DNA of 64,000 nucleotides from UBA9973 sp964586975. Its GTDB lineage: Bacteria > Patescibacteriota > Minisyncoccia > Phycocordibacterales > UBA9973. Under the pieces are notes generated by a model. That model was not told where the DNA came from. It ran no database searches and was given only the letters and a program-made list of their open reading frames with translations. Both the position numbers and the translations under genes were made by a program. Each line of letters starts with the position of its first letter. The stretch's first letter is position 1. The DNA lies in NCBI GenBank assembly GCA_964586975.1, contig CAZPJV010000001.1, positions 15,333 through 79,332 of the forward strand, written 5' to 3'. Below are positions 1-7,829 of the stretch, in pieces.

Positions 1-1
1 G

Positions 2-100
2 ATTGAGCCGGTGATGATAGTGGTGTTGGGTCTGGGAGTCGGTATTTTGCTCGTATCTGTCCTAATGCCGATTTACAACATGGCCGGCGGCATTTCTTAA
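2..100 (+). CDS. pilC: Type IV pilus inner-membrane platform protein, C-terminal end (partial)
   Basis: Only the last 32 residues are present, reading as a hydrophobic helix (VMIVVLGLGVGILLVSVLMP) followed by IYNMAGGIS and a TAA stop. That is the usual ending of the PilC/GspF (type II secretion F) platform protein, which sits in the inner membrane and supports pilus assembly. The identification rests on this tail and on the pilin genes that follow directly, so it is good but not certain. The 5' part lies outside the window. Confidence 0.7.
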   Translation: MEPVMIVVLGLGVGILLVSVLMPIYNMAGGIS

Positions 101-150
101 CCCCCTCCTTTCTCCTCCCCCTTACATAAGGGGGAGGTCGGGTAGGGGTT
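101..150. repeat. Palindromic element, family A (intergenic copy)
   Basis: C-rich and G-rich arms surround a perfect dyad at 115-136 (CTCCCCCTTA, CA, TAAGGGGGAG), followed by GGTCGGGTAGGGGTTA. The same layout recurs inside trmD (33046-33100) and, with a GCC centre, inside ligA (5571-5613) and rnr (31266-31322). Here it directly follows the pilC stop and could serve as a weak terminator, but there is no U-tract. Confidence 0.75.
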
Positions 151-197
151 ATTGTGCCTGTGGATAACTTTCTTGCATATAAAAAACTCTGCGGTGT

Positions 198-203
198 TAT
201 AAT
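198..203 (+). promoter_or_regulatory. -10 box of pilin gene 1
   Basis: TATAAT at 198-203 lies 48 nt before the pilin ATG at 252, in AT-rich DNA. It implies a 5' leader of about 40 nt, unlike the many leaderless genes elsewhere in the window. Confidence 0.55.
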
Positions 204-251
204 GTAAGCATAAAAATAAGTCGAAATTATTATTATCTTTAGCAATAAATT

Positions 252-713
252 ATGAAGAACTTTAAGAGAGGTTTTACGTTGATTGAGCTTTTGGTGGTCG
301 TGGCCATCATTGGTGTTTTGGCGTCAGTCGTCTTGGCTTCGCTCAACACCGCGCGTTCTAAGGGTTCGGATGCAGCTATCAAGGCTAACTTAGCCAACAT
401 GCGTCCACAGGCAGAGATATACTATGATGAGAACAATAATTATGGTACTGCCGACTACTACGATGCCGCCGGGGCCTGCGATACTGCGGGCACGGGTGTC
501 TTCTCAGACCTTACCATTCGAAGCGCCTTTGCGGCTGCGGAGACTGCTAGCGGGTCAGCTGCAGGAGTCTGTGCTTATGTCAATACTGGTGGTGATTGGG
601 CAGTCTCAATGCCTCTAAAATCGGATAACACCAAGAGCTGGTGCGTTGACTCCTCCGGAGCCTCAAAAGAGACAGCTGGCAATACGCTTGGCGCAGCAGA
701 TGCGACTTGTTAA
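252..713 (+). CDS. Type IV pilin (prepilin) 1
   Basis: This encodes a 153-residue prepilin. A short basic leader (MKNFKRG) precedes the classic class-IVa signature FTLIELLVVVAIIGVLAS, with the prepilin peptidase cut expected between G7 and F8 and Glu at mature position 5. The remaining globular part has four cysteines (around residues 75, 107, 131 and 153), which could form one or two disulfides, including a C-terminal loop of the type that shapes pilin D-regions. It lies between pilC and a paralogous pilin, with the processing peptidase PilD downstream, so it is probably a major pilus subunit. It has its own -10 box and a strong terminator, which suggests high and independent expression. Confidence 0.9.
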   Translation: MKNFKRGFTLIELLVVVAIIGVLASVVLASLNTARSKGSDAAIKANLANMRPQAEIYYDENNNYGTADYYDAAGACDTAGTGVFSDLTIRSAFAAAETASGSAAGVCAYVNTGGDWAVSMPLKSDNTKSWCVDSSGASKETAGNTLGAADATC

Positions 714-730
714 TCATACTGGAGCCTTAA

Positions 731-767
731 CAAAAACCACCCTTCGATAAACTCAGGGTGGTTTTTG
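731..767 (+). terminator. Intrinsic terminator after pilin 1
   Basis: Perfect 13-bp arms at 731-743 and 755-767 (CAAAAACCACCCT / AGGGTGGTTTTTG) with an 11-nt loop, followed by TTTTTCG. The loop side contains CCTTCG-N5-CTCAGGG, which also appears in frame within the thioredoxin gene at 10470-10492, so the terminator seems to be built from a genome repeat. Confidence 0.85.
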
Positions 768-782
768 TTTTTCGCCGGTGTG

Positions 783-788
783 ATATAA
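783..788 (+). promoter_or_regulatory. -10 box of pilin gene 2
   Basis: TATAAT directly after the terminator of pilin 1 and 35 nt before the ATG at 824. It would restart transcription for the second pilin and the genes behind it. Confidence 0.55.
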
Positions 789-823
789 TTGATTGGTAGT
801 ATTATTATTAAATTTTTATTTTT

Positions 824-1258
824 ATGGCTATTTTAAAAAGGGACAGAGGTTTCACTCTACTGGAGCTCTTGGTGGTCGTGGCCATCATCGGTATTTTAGC
901 TGCCGTAACCGTGGCCATGCTCGGCAGTGCCAAGAAAAAAGGTCAGGATTCGGCGATTAAAGAGCAGTTATCCTCGTTGCGCACGCAGGCGGCTCTTTAT
1001 GCCGAGGACAACAACGGGAATTATACCGATTTGTTTACCAGCAATAATACCTGGGCCTCCAGTGATACCACTGTTCAGGCTATTTTGGATTATATTGATG
1101 AGCAAACCTCAGTACATACAGCCGGTAGCAGCTCTGCGGCCTGGGCGGCACAAGCGCAACTAAAAGAAGAGTTAACTGAATACGCTTGCATTGATTCCGA
1201 TGCCGTGATAACTACCAGCACGACTGCCATGAGCGCCGGCGCCACAACTTGCCCATAA
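824..1258 (+). CDS. Type IV pilin (prepilin) 2
   Basis: This encodes a 144-residue prepilin. The leader MAILKRDRG is followed by FTLLELLVVVAIIGILAAV, with the peptidase site between Gly and Phe and the conserved Glu5. The N-terminal helix continues into KKKGQDSAIKEQLSSLRTQ, closely matching pilin 1, so the two are paralogues. Two cysteines near the C-terminus (about 121 and 143) could form a disulfide loop. Downstream is the prepilin peptidase gene. It may be a second major or a modulating pilin; its exact role in the fibre cannot be read from sequence. Confidence 0.9.
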   Translation: MAILKRDRGFTLLELLVVVAIIGILAAVTVAMLGSAKKKGQDSAIKEQLSSLRTQAALYAEDNNGNYTDLFTSNNTWASSDTTVQAILDYIDEQTSVHTAGSSSAAWAAQAQLKEELTEYACIDSDAVITTSTTAMSAGATTCP

Positions 1259-1291
1259 TTTGTTTTACAACTTAAGACGCTTATAAATACT

Positions 1292-2089
1292 TTGACTGCT
1301 CTGATTACAATTATTTTCTTTATTCTCGGCCTGATTATCGGGAGTTTTCTCAACGTGGTAATTTTCCGGCTGAATACCGACCGTTCTTTCGGCGGGCGGA
1401 GTGCTTGCCTGTCGTGCCAAAAAGAGCTCCGCTGGTTTGAACTCGTGCCGGTCTTGAGCTATCTCTGCTTGAGCGGCCGGTGCCGGAACTGCCGGACAAA
1501 AATTTCTTCCCAGTATCCGGTGGTTGAACTTATTTCGGGGATTATCTTCGCCGCCCTCTTCCTAAAATTTGAAAATATTTTCTTCGCCGCGCCGGCCGCC
1601 TTCATCGGGGCCTACGCCTACAGCGCGGTGATGTTTTCGCTTCTGCTGGTAATTGCGGTTTATGATTTGAAGCACAAAATAATTCCGGATACCCTGGCGT
1701 TGGTATTGGGCGCTCTCGCCTTTATCGGAATTTTTTTCTTCAGTCTGGACGACCCGCGGGTGTTTTACCTGCATCTGCCGTCGCTCTGGCAATTCCTTTC
1801 CGGTTTTGTTCTCGCCGCGCCGTTTGCTCTGCTTTGGCTGGTATCGGGCGGGCGCTGGATGGGATTGGGCGACGCCAAACTGGCTGTGGGTTTGGGCTGG
1901 CTGTTGGGTCCTTCCCGCCTGCTGTCCGCGGCGGTGCTGTCTTTCTGGGCCGGGGCCGTCTTGGGCATTCTTCTGGTGGCATTTACCCGGAAGTACCGGA
2001 TAAAAAGCGAACTGCCCTTTGCACCGTTTCTGGTGCTGGGCGCTGTGCTGGCTTTCTTTTTTGAGTTGCACGTTTTATTTTTAAAATGA
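1292..2089 (+). CDS. pilD: Prepilin peptidase / N-methyltransferase (A24 family)
   Basis: This is the integral membrane aspartyl protease that removes prepilin leader peptides, and usually N-methylates the new N-terminus. The 265-residue product has the N-terminal DiS_P_DiS region with the zinc tetracysteine C39/C42 and C64/C67, then about six to eight membrane segments. The two catalytic aspartates sit in VYDLKHKIIPD and in the GxGD-type motif MGLGDAKLAVG. The start used is a TTG at 1292; no better ATG is in frame. It ends in a 4-bp overlap with the next pilin-like gene, which implies translational coupling. It serves all the pilin genes around it. Confidence 0.92.
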   Translation: MTALITIIFFILGLIIGSFLNVVIFRLNTDRSFGGRSACLSCQKELRWFELVPVLSYLCLSGRCRNCRTKISSQYPVVELISGIIFAALFLKFENIFFAAPAAFIGAYAYSAVMFSLLLVIAVYDLKHKIIPDTLALVLGALAFIGIFFFSLDDPRVFYLHLPSLWQFLSGFVLAAPFALLWLVSGGRWMGLGDAKLAVGLGWLLGPSRLLSAAVLSFWAGAVLGILLVAFTRKYRIKSELPFAPFLVLGAVLAFFFELHVLFLK

Positions 2090-2673
2090 ACTTCAAATTT
2101 CGCAATTTAAACGGTGGCATGACCTATGTGGAACTAATCGTGGTCTTGTCTATTTTCTCGGTTATGTCTACGGTGGCTATTTTTAACCACCGGGACTTTC
2201 AGGCGAAAGTGGATGTGCAAAATTTGGCCAGTGATATCGCTTTTAGAATTGTCACCGCGCAGAAAGCGGCCTTGTCCGGATTGTCGCCCACCACTCTTCT
2301 CTGGAAGCCCGCCTATGGCATATTTTTTGACGCTTCGCAGTCGCAGAGCTTCATTTATTTTGCCGACCTCAATAATGACACCTATTTTGACGGCTTGGAC
2401 TGCTCGGGCGGGGGCGAATGTTTGGACCAAATAACCATTACAACCAGCGAAATAATTTCCGGCCTGGGAGTTGTTTACCAGGGCAATCCGAATCCATCTC
2501 TCCTGGATGACCTAACGGTGACTTTTACCCGGCCTGATTCCGGTGCGGACCTGAAGTCCAGCACGCCCATTAGACCCGAGCTGGATTATGCGCTGATTAC
2601 CATTTCCACCCCCAAGGGCAAACCAACGGCGCTGATAAAGTTATACCCCTCGGGCCGAATTGAAATTGATTAA
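2086..2673 (+). CDS. Minor pilin-like protein (GspH/FimT type)
   Basis: This encodes 195 residues with a prepilin-type N-terminus GGMTYVELIVVLSIFSVMSTV: glycine at the cleavage site, Glu at +5 (with Met instead of Phe at +1), then a hydrophobic helix. The globular part is rich in beta-type sequence and ends in a GspH-like segment (ITISTPKGKPTALIKLYPSGRIEID). Its ATG overlaps the pilD stop. It is likely a minor pilin in the priming complex at the pilus tip, based on gene order pilD followed by H-, J/W-, I/V- and X-like genes. Confidence 0.8.
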   Translation: MNFKFRNLNGGMTYVELIVVLSIFSVMSTVAIFNHRDFQAKVDVQNLASDIAFRIVTAQKAALSGLSPTTLLWKPAYGIFFDASQSQSFIYFADLNNDTYFDGLDCSGGGECLDQITITTSEIISGLGVVYQGNPNPSLLDDLTVTFTRPDSGADLKSSTPIRPELDYALITISTPKGKPTALIKLYPSGRIEID

Positions 2674-2674
2674 A

Positions 2675-3277
2675 ATGCGGCAAGCAATTTTCAAAACAAA
2701 ATCCGGCGGCTACACCATCATTGAAACCATGATTGCGACTTCTTTGTTTATTATTGTTGTTATGGCGGGCATGGGCGCCCTGCTCAGCGCCAACCGAGTG
2801 CACCAGAAGTCGCAAGCGATGCGTTCCATTATTGACAACTTAAGTTTTGTGATGGAGGATATGTCCAGAAATTTAAGGACTGGATACAATTACCGCTGTC
2901 TTACCGGGAATGATGATTTATCCGACCTCATCACAGTCCAAAGCGGGGAATCCTGCTGGGGAATCGCTTTTGAATCGGGCGAAGGCGACCCTAATCTTAC
3001 GACAGACCAGTGGGTATATTACTTGGAGGGGGGTCGGATTTATAAGTCAACCCAAAGCGCCGCACTCGGCACTGTCTACCAGCTGACGTTAGAGGAAGTT
3101 GTGATTGATGACCTTTCCGATTTTTCAGTTTTTTCAGTGTTGGGCGCCGAACCGCCCACGGGCGACCAGCAACAGCCCTTCGTGACCATCCGCTTGGTCG
3201 GGAGTATAACTTATCAAGATGTGGTGACGCCGTTTTCCCTGCAAACTTCCGCCTCCACTCGGCTGATTGATATTTAA
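2675..3277 (+). CDS. Minor pilin-like protein (PilW/GspJ type)
   Basis: This encodes about 200 residues starting at the ATG at 2675; an upstream in-frame TTG at 2660 inside the previous gene is less likely. The N-terminus has GGYTIIETMIATSLFIIVVMAG, a type III signal sequence with Glu5. A helical stretch (NLSFVMEDMSRNLRTGYNYRC) typical of PilW/GspJ minor pseudopilins follows, then a beta-rich C-terminal part with two cysteines near 80-95. The gene is packed against its neighbours with 1-bp spacing on both sides, so it belongs to one minor-pilin operon. Confidence 0.78.
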   Translation: MRQAIFKTKSGGYTIIETMIATSLFIIVVMAGMGALLSANRVHQKSQAMRSIIDNLSFVMEDMSRNLRTGYNYRCLTGNDDLSDLITVQSGESCWGIAFESGEGDPNLTTDQWVYYLEGGRIYKSTQSAALGTVYQLTLEEVVIDDLSDFSVFSVLGAEPPTGDQQQPFVTIRLVGSITYQDVVTPFSLQTSASTRLIDI

Positions 3278-3278
3278 A

Positions 3279-3860
3279 ATGAAAAAGATTTTTTCAAAAT
3301 CAAAAAAGCGGGGCTACACCTTAGTTGAGACACTGGTCGCAATCTCTATTTTTACCGTGTCCATTTTGGGGCTTTTGGTCACTCTTTCTCAGGGGCTGGC
3401 CGATACCGGTTATGCCAAGAAAAAAATTGCCGCGGCCTATCTAGCCCAGGAAGGCATAGAATATATCCGCAACATGCGGGACACCTTTATGATTTATAAC
3501 GACGACCCGCAAGTCGGCTGGAACGAGTTTGAAACGTACCTGGGAGACTGCTGGGAAGAAGATGGGTGCTATTTTAATCCGGACGGGCTTAACTTTAATA
3601 ATCCCAGTCAACCAATAACCGATTTGACTATTGCCCCGTGTGACTGCCCGGAACTTTTTTATGATGCCGCTTCGGGGAGTTATGGTTATGCTGTGGGACA
3701 GCCTTCGGGCCTAACCCGCAAAATTAGCATTGCGACGGTTAATGAGGATGATATAAATAACATACATGAGATAAAAATCACTTCCACCGTCTCTTGGACC
3801 CAGGGTTCGGGTGGCCACAGCATAGAATTTTCCGACAATTTATATAACTGGATAGAATAA
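3279..3860 (+). CDS. Minor pilin-like protein (PilV/GspI type)
   Basis: This encodes 193 residues from the ATG at 3279 (a TTG at 3267 would lengthen it by four residues inside the previous gene). KKRGYTLVETLVAISIFTVSILGLL is a clear prepilin signal, followed by LAQEGIEYIRNMRD, which is characteristic of PilV/GspI-like minor pilins. Four to six cysteines lie between residues about 85 and 130, suggesting a disulfide-stabilised loop. It is transcribed with the flanking minor pilin genes. Confidence 0.78.
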   Translation: MKKIFSKSKKRGYTLVETLVAISIFTVSILGLLVTLSQGLADTGYAKKKIAAAYLAQEGIEYIRNMRDTFMIYNDDPQVGWNEFETYLGDCWEEDGCYFNPDGLNFNNPSQPITDLTIAPCDCPELFYDAASGSYGYAVGQPSGLTRKISIATVNEDDINNIHEIKITSTVSWTQGSGGHSIEFSDNLYNWIE

Positions 3861-3861
3861 G

Positions 3862-3912
3862 AAAAATGACAAATTTTCAATTTCCAATGACAAATAATAA
3901 ATTCAAAAATCA
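3862..3912. repeat. AT-rich repeat forming the start of a pilin-like gene
   Basis: The segment consists of internally repeated words (AATGACAAA twice, TTTTCAATTTCCAATG, AAATTCAAAAATCAAG). It supplies the ATG and the first 16 or so residues (MTNFQFPMTNNKFKNQ) of the following gene, which precede the true hydrophobic pilin segment. Words like these are common as dispersed intergenic repeats in such genomes (recalled knowledge, not checked here). Confidence 0.5.
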
Positions 3913-5056
3913 AGAAGCAGGATTTGTGCTTCTGTTTGCCGTTTCTCTGGCAGGTATCCTGCTGGCGATTGCCGTCGGGGTGGCCAGTATCGCCGAGCGG
4001 GAAATTAGATTCGGCACCTCGGCCAAGGATACCGGCAGCGCTTTTCTCGCCGCCGACACCGGCGTGGAGTGCGCGATTTCTCACGACAAAAGTTTAGTCA
4101 GCGCTTTCCCCATTGAGGGGCTAGAAACATCCGTGACCTGCGCGAACCTTATTGCCCCGCTTACCTGGGTGGAGACTAATAACGGCGGAGTCTATTACTT
4201 TACCCTGACCGGCTTGGGTAGCGGGCAAGATGGCTGTGCCCAAGTGAGTGTGGAAAAGGACAATGTCAGCGACCCGGCGGCGACGCGAACCATCATTGTT
4301 TCCAAGGGTTACAATTTGGGCGACGCGGACTGCGAGTTCTTGAGCGCCAGCCGAGTGGAACGCGAGTTGGAGGTAAGTTACGATATAGGAAACCCTCCCG
4401 CCGGCCCGCCGCCAGCCGCCGGCTTCCCGTTAGTGAAAGGCACAGCCGCCAGCACGTCCCCGAAATCTACCAGCCATGAAGTGGCCTTACCCAGCTCGAT
4501 TGAAGAGGGAGATTTGTTAATCGTATTTTTTTCGGTGAATGATATTGCGGCTATACCGCAATGGCCTGAGGGTTGGCAGCAGCTTTTTAAGGTTGCTCAT
4601 GGGGATACTTTTGAGGCTCGTTTTAAGATAGCTGACGGGACGGAAAATGAAACTGGCACGATTACCGTTAGTACTGCACCCAAATCCGAACGCTCGGCCC
4701 ATCAGTCTTTTAGAATCGTTAATTTCTCAGGGACCCCGGAGGCAACGCCCGCCACAGGATCGTCCACTACCCCCGACCCCCCGACGCATACGACAAGTTG
4801 GAGTAGCGCTAAAACCCTTTGGATTGCCGCGGTGGGCAGAGTCAGCGGCAAGGATATCACCACCGATTTTCCGGCCAACTACTCCAATCATCGTAGTCAA
4901 CAAACTGGTAGCGCCGATGCCGGTACGACGGTGGATACGGCGGTCCGAATTCTGGAGACTGCTAGCGAAAATCCGGGAGCTTTTTCCGTTCCCGATGGCG
5001 GGAGCAAGAAATGGATAGCCGCTACAGTGGCGATTCCGGGCGAGGCATCCCCCTAG
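3866..5056 (+). CDS. PilX-like minor pilin fused to a phage-tail-like C-terminal domain
   Basis: This encodes 396 residues. After a repeat-derived leader comes EAGFVLLFAVSLAGILLAIAVGVASIAEREI, a PilX-type hydrophobic helix with Glu close after the expected cut site. Residues about 50-180 resemble a PilX-like body with cysteines. From about residue 187 to the end lies a second module with landmarks LPSSIEEGDLLIVFFSVND, GWQQLF, DPPTHTTSW and KKWIAATVAIPG. I recognise this as a beta-rich domain common in phage tail and virion surface proteins. The fusion would place a binding domain on a minor, perhaps tip-located, pilin. The pilin part is reasonably sure and the phage-domain match is from memory. 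Confidence 0.7.
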   Translation: MTNFQFPMTNNKFKNQEAGFVLLFAVSLAGILLAIAVGVASIAEREIRFGTSAKDTGSAFLAADTGVECAISHDKSLVSAFPIEGLETSVTCANLIAPLTWVETNNGGVYYFTLTGLGSGQDGCAQVSVEKDNVSDPAATRTIIVSKGYNLGDADCEFLSASRVERELEVSYDIGNPPAGPPPAAGFPLVKGTAASTSPKSTSHEVALPSSIEEGDLLIVFFSVNDIAAIPQWPEGWQQLFKVAHGDTFEARFKIADGTENETGTITVSTAPKSERSAHQSFRIVNFSGTPEATPATGSSTTPDPPTHTTSWSSAKTLWIAAVGRVSGKDITTDFPANYSNHRSQQTGSADAGTTVDTAVRILETASENPGAFSVPDGGSKKWIAATVAIPGEASP

Positions 5057-5073
5057 AATTTTCCCGGAGATTT

Positions 5074-7122
5074 ATGACGGCAGATAAGAAAAAATTAGAA
5101 GTCCGAGCGCGAATCGGGAAACTGCGGGCGGAAATCGCGCGGCTACGGCGGGAGTATCATGAGAAAAATGCGCCGGCCGTCACGGATGCGGTTTATGACT
5201 CGCTGACTCGCGAACTGAAACATCTTTTAGCGGAACATCCGGAGTTTCAAGACCCGAACGCGCCGGAAAACCGCGTGGCCGGCAAGCCGCTGGATAAATT
5301 CGTAAAAGTCCGGCACCGGCGCCCTATGCTTTCGCTCAACGATGCCTTTAGCGAGGAGGAACTGCAAGATTGGGAAACCAGAGTAAAAAAACTACTTGGT
5401 GGCAAGGCCGCCAAGTTGGGCTATTTCTGCGAAGTGAAATTTGACGGGCTAGCTGTTTCTCTTGTTTATGAAAATGGAAAGTTTGTCCGCGGCGCGACCA
5501 GAGGAGATGGGCTAGTGGGGGAAGATATTACCCAGAATTTGAAAACCATACATTCTATTCCGCTCGTATTGACTCCGCCCCCTGCCAAGGGGGAGGTTGG
5601 GAGGGGGTCTGTTATTCCCAAACATCTCGAAGTCCGCGGTGAAGCGGTAATGTCAAAAAAAACTCTGGAAAAATTAAATCGCGCTAACGCCAAAGCCGGC
5701 AAAGTTTTGTTTGCGAACACGCGCAACGCCGCCGCGGGCAGTTTGCGCCAGCTGGACCCGAAACTGGCAGCCGCGCGCGGGCTTGATTTCTTTGCGTATG
5801 ACATAGCTGAAGTTTCGGGTGAGCAAAATTTAATTACTCATTCTGATAAACATAAATATCTTACAGAGCTGGGTTTTCCGATAGACAGCCACGACGCGGT
5901 TTGCGAAAATCTGGAAGAAGTTTTGGATTTCGTTAAAAAGTTTGAAAAAGCTCGGGCTGATTTTCCGTATGGCACGGATGGGGTAGTGGTTTCGGTGGAT
6001 GATTTAGAGCAAGAGGCGACTCTGGGTGTAATCGGCAAGGCCCCGCGCTACATGGTCGCCTTCAAATATCCCGCGGAGCGGGCGACCACAATAATTAAGG
6101 ATGTAAAAATAAATGTGGGACGCACCGGCGCCCTGACTCCATTGGCGATATTCAAACCCACGCTGGTTGCGGGTTCCACTGTTTCCAAAGCCACCTTGCA
6201 CAATATGGACCAGATTGAACGGCTGGATTTAAGGATAGGCGATACGGTAGTGATAGAAAAAGCGGGAGATGTGATTCCGAAAGTGGTGGAAGTTTTGCCC
6301 AAGCTTCGCACCGGCAAAGAAAAAAAAGTAAAAATGCCGGCAAAATGTCCCGTTTGCGGCGCGCCGGTAGAAAAAAAGGAATTAGTTGCGTATTATTGCA
6401 CCAACAAAAAATGCCCGGCGAAAAATGAAAGATATTTGGAGCATTTTGTCTCTGTGTTTGAAATTTACGAACTGGGGCCGAAAATTCTGCGGCGGTTTAA
6501 AGATGAAGGTTTGATTACCGACGCCGCGGATATCTTTACCCTGAAGAAAGAAGATATCGCGATGCTGGAGCGCTTCGGTGAAAAATCGGCGGACAATATA
6601 ATTAATGAGATAAATAATAAAAAGAAAATTCCGCTGGCGCGATTTCTCTGGGCGCTGGGGATTCTGCACGTGGGGCAGGAAACCGCGCGGGATTTGGCGG
6701 AGCATTTCGGCACCCTGGAAAAGCTTATAAGTTCAGCAAGGGGAGTCCTTGCTGAAATAGATGACATAGAGAATATCGGGCCGGCGGTGTCGGCCAGCGT
6801 GATGGATTTTTTTAAAGACAAAAATAATTTGAATTTTATAAAGAAACTGGAGAAGAACGGCGTGGTGGTGGAAAAAGCGGAACACCGAAAGAAAGGCAAA
6901 TTTTCCGGTCTCCAGTTCGTGCTGACCGGCACGCTTTCCCAAATGTCCCGCGAAATCGCCAAGGAGAAAATTCTAAAAGCTGGCGGCAAAGTTGCAGGTT
7001 CAGTTTCGAAAAATACTGATTATGTAGTTGCAGGGGAGGAAGCCGGGTCTAAATTAAAAAGCGCCGAAAAACTTGGCGTGAAAATTTTAAATGAGCAGGA
7101 ATTTCTCAAGCTTCTGCAATAA
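5074..7122 (+). CDS. ligA: NAD-dependent DNA ligase
   Basis: This seals nicks in replication and repair using NAD. The 682-residue product has a full bacterial architecture: Ia and adenylation domain with the nucleotidyl lysine K122 in EVKFDG, OB fold, zinc finger C425/C428/C442/C447, helix-hairpin-helix region and a C-terminal BRCT domain (FSGLQFVLTGTLSQ onward). The start is the ATG at 5074, preceded by CGGAG at good spacing; a longer reading from 5011 lies inside the pilin gene. About 15 residues at 166-180 (TPPPAKGEVGRGSVI) are encoded by a palindromic repeat inserted in frame in the adenylation domain, just before LEVRGEAVM. Confidence 0.97.
   Translation: MTADKKKLEVRARIGKLRAEIARLRREYHEKNAPAVTDAVYDSLTRELKHLLAEHPEFQDPNAPENRVAGKPLDKFVKVRHRRPMLSLNDAFSEEELQDWETRVKKLLGGKAAKLGYFCEVKFDGLAVSLVYENGKFVRGATRGDGLVGEDITQNLKTIHSIPLVLTPPPAKGEVGRGSVIPKHLEVRGEAVMSKKTLEKLNRANAKAGKVLFANTRNAAAGSLRQLDPKLAAARGLDFFAYDIAEVSGEQNLITHSDKHKYLTELGFPIDSHDAVCENLEEVLDFVKKFEKARADFPYGTDGVVVSVDDLEQEATLGVIGKAPRYMVAFKYPAERATTIIKDVKINVGRTGALTPLAIFKPTLVAGSTVSKATLHNMDQIERLDLRIGDTVVIEKAGDVIPKVVEVLPKLRTGKEKKVKMPAKCPVCGAPVEKKELVAYYCTNKKCPAKNERYLEHFVSVFEIYELGPKILRRFKDEGLITDAADIFTLKKEDIAMLERFGEKSADNIINEINNKKKIPLARFLWALGILHVGQETARDLAEHFGTLEKLISSARGVLAEIDDIENIGPAVSASVMDFFKDKNNLNFIKKLEKNGVVVEKAEHRKKGKFSGLQFVLTGTLSQMSREIAKEKILKAGGKVAGSVSKNTDYVVAGEEAGSKLKSAEKLGVKILNEQEFLKLLQ
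5571..5613. repeat. Palindromic element, family A, in frame inside ligA
   Basis: The core dyad CCCCCT-GCC-AAGGGGG (5578-5593) is followed by AGGTTGGGAGGGGGTCTGTTA. It resembles the copy in rnr and, more loosely, those in trmD and after pilC. It is translated without a stop and falls in a surface loop position of LigA. Confidence 0.8.
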
Positions 7123-7160
7123 GGCAAGTAAAGGCCACTTTACATAATAAATTCTGGGGG

Positions 7161-7166
7161 TATAAT
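7161..7166 (+). promoter_or_regulatory. -10 box placing transcription start at the HTH gene ATG
   Basis: TATAAT, then 7 nt, then the ATG at 7174. Start of transcription about 7 nt after the box would fall on the A of ATG, giving a leaderless mRNA. Confidence 0.65.
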
Positions 7167-7173
7167 TGGACAG

Positions 7174-7386
7174 ATGCCAGAATACATCAAAAACGAAGTT
7201 GAAATGTTGCGCGCGAGCGCGGGCGTGACCCAGGAAGACCTGGCTTCTTGCGTAAATGTCAGCCGCCAGACTATCATCGCGCTGGAAAAAGGGCACTACA
7301 CCCCGTCGGTTTTGTTGGCTTTAAAAATCGCCGGTTTCTTTAAAGTTCCGGTTGAGAAAATATTTAAAATCTCGTATGAAAAATAA
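7174..7386 (+). CDS. Small XRE/Cro-family HTH regulator
   Basis: This encodes 70 residues forming a single helix-turn-helix domain (LRASAGVTQEDLASCVNVSRQTIIALEKG, then TPSVLLALKIAGFFKVPVEKIF). This is the YozG/Cro-type stand-alone fold in which the recognition helix covers about SRQTIIALEKG. It overlaps the next gene, a small membrane protein, by 11 bp, an arrangement often seen for regulator/membrane-protein pairs. The target is unknown; autoregulation of the pair is the simple guess. Confidence 0.85.
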   Translation: MPEYIKNEVEMLRASAGVTQEDLASCVNVSRQTIIALEKGHYTPSVLLALKIAGFFKVPVEKIFKISYEK

Positions 7387-7738
7387 TCTCATAGAAGCTA
7401 TAGTGACCCTTGGTCTCATCGCCATCGCGATTCTGCTCCTGAACCCGTTCCATTTTTGGATGCCGGACATGCTGGTTATGCTGATGCTGGCTCTGGCCCT
7501 GGTTATCTTTGGAATATTCGCCAGCTTTATTTTAAGAGAGAAGGTGTTTGACGAACGGGACAGCCTGCATCGCACCCTGGCCGGCCGCAACGCCTTTCTG
7601 GCCGGGTCAACCATTCTGATGCTGGGTATCGTTGTTCAGGGTTATGCCCATTCGGTGGACCCTTGGCTGGTAGTTGCGCTCATCGCCATGATAATCGCTA
7701 AAATCATCACTCGCCTTTGGAGCGACAAAAACCTCTGA
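7376..7738 (+). CDS. Small integral membrane protein paired with HTH regulator
   Basis: This encodes 120 residues from the ATG at 7376, which overlaps the HTH gene stop. It has four hydrophobic segments: residues about 5-25, 28-52, 70-92 and 96-112. A conserved-looking polar patch between segments two and three, REKVFDERDSLHRTLAGRNAF, resembles the DERD motif of small HTH-linked membrane proteins of the DUF2178 type (tentative). The function is unknown. Operon structure implies it acts with, or is controlled by, the upstream regulator. Confidence 0.7.
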   Translation: MKNNLIEAIVTLGLIAIAILLLNPFHFWMPDMLVMLMLALALVIFGIFASFILREKVFDERDSLHRTLAGRNAFLAGSTILMLGIVVQGYAHSVDPWLVVALIAMIIAKIITRLWSDKNL

Positions 7739-7829
7739 CCCACTTATCCACAGGCGATGTAAAGTAGACTTTACATTTATTCTTCCATCCTATATACTTC
7801 TCTATATTATTAAAATTTATTAGAAAATT

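Noticed and set aside
5011..5073. Longer start for ligA
   Set aside because: It overlaps the pilin-like gene; the ATG at 5074 has a ribosome-binding site and gives the normal LigA N-terminus.
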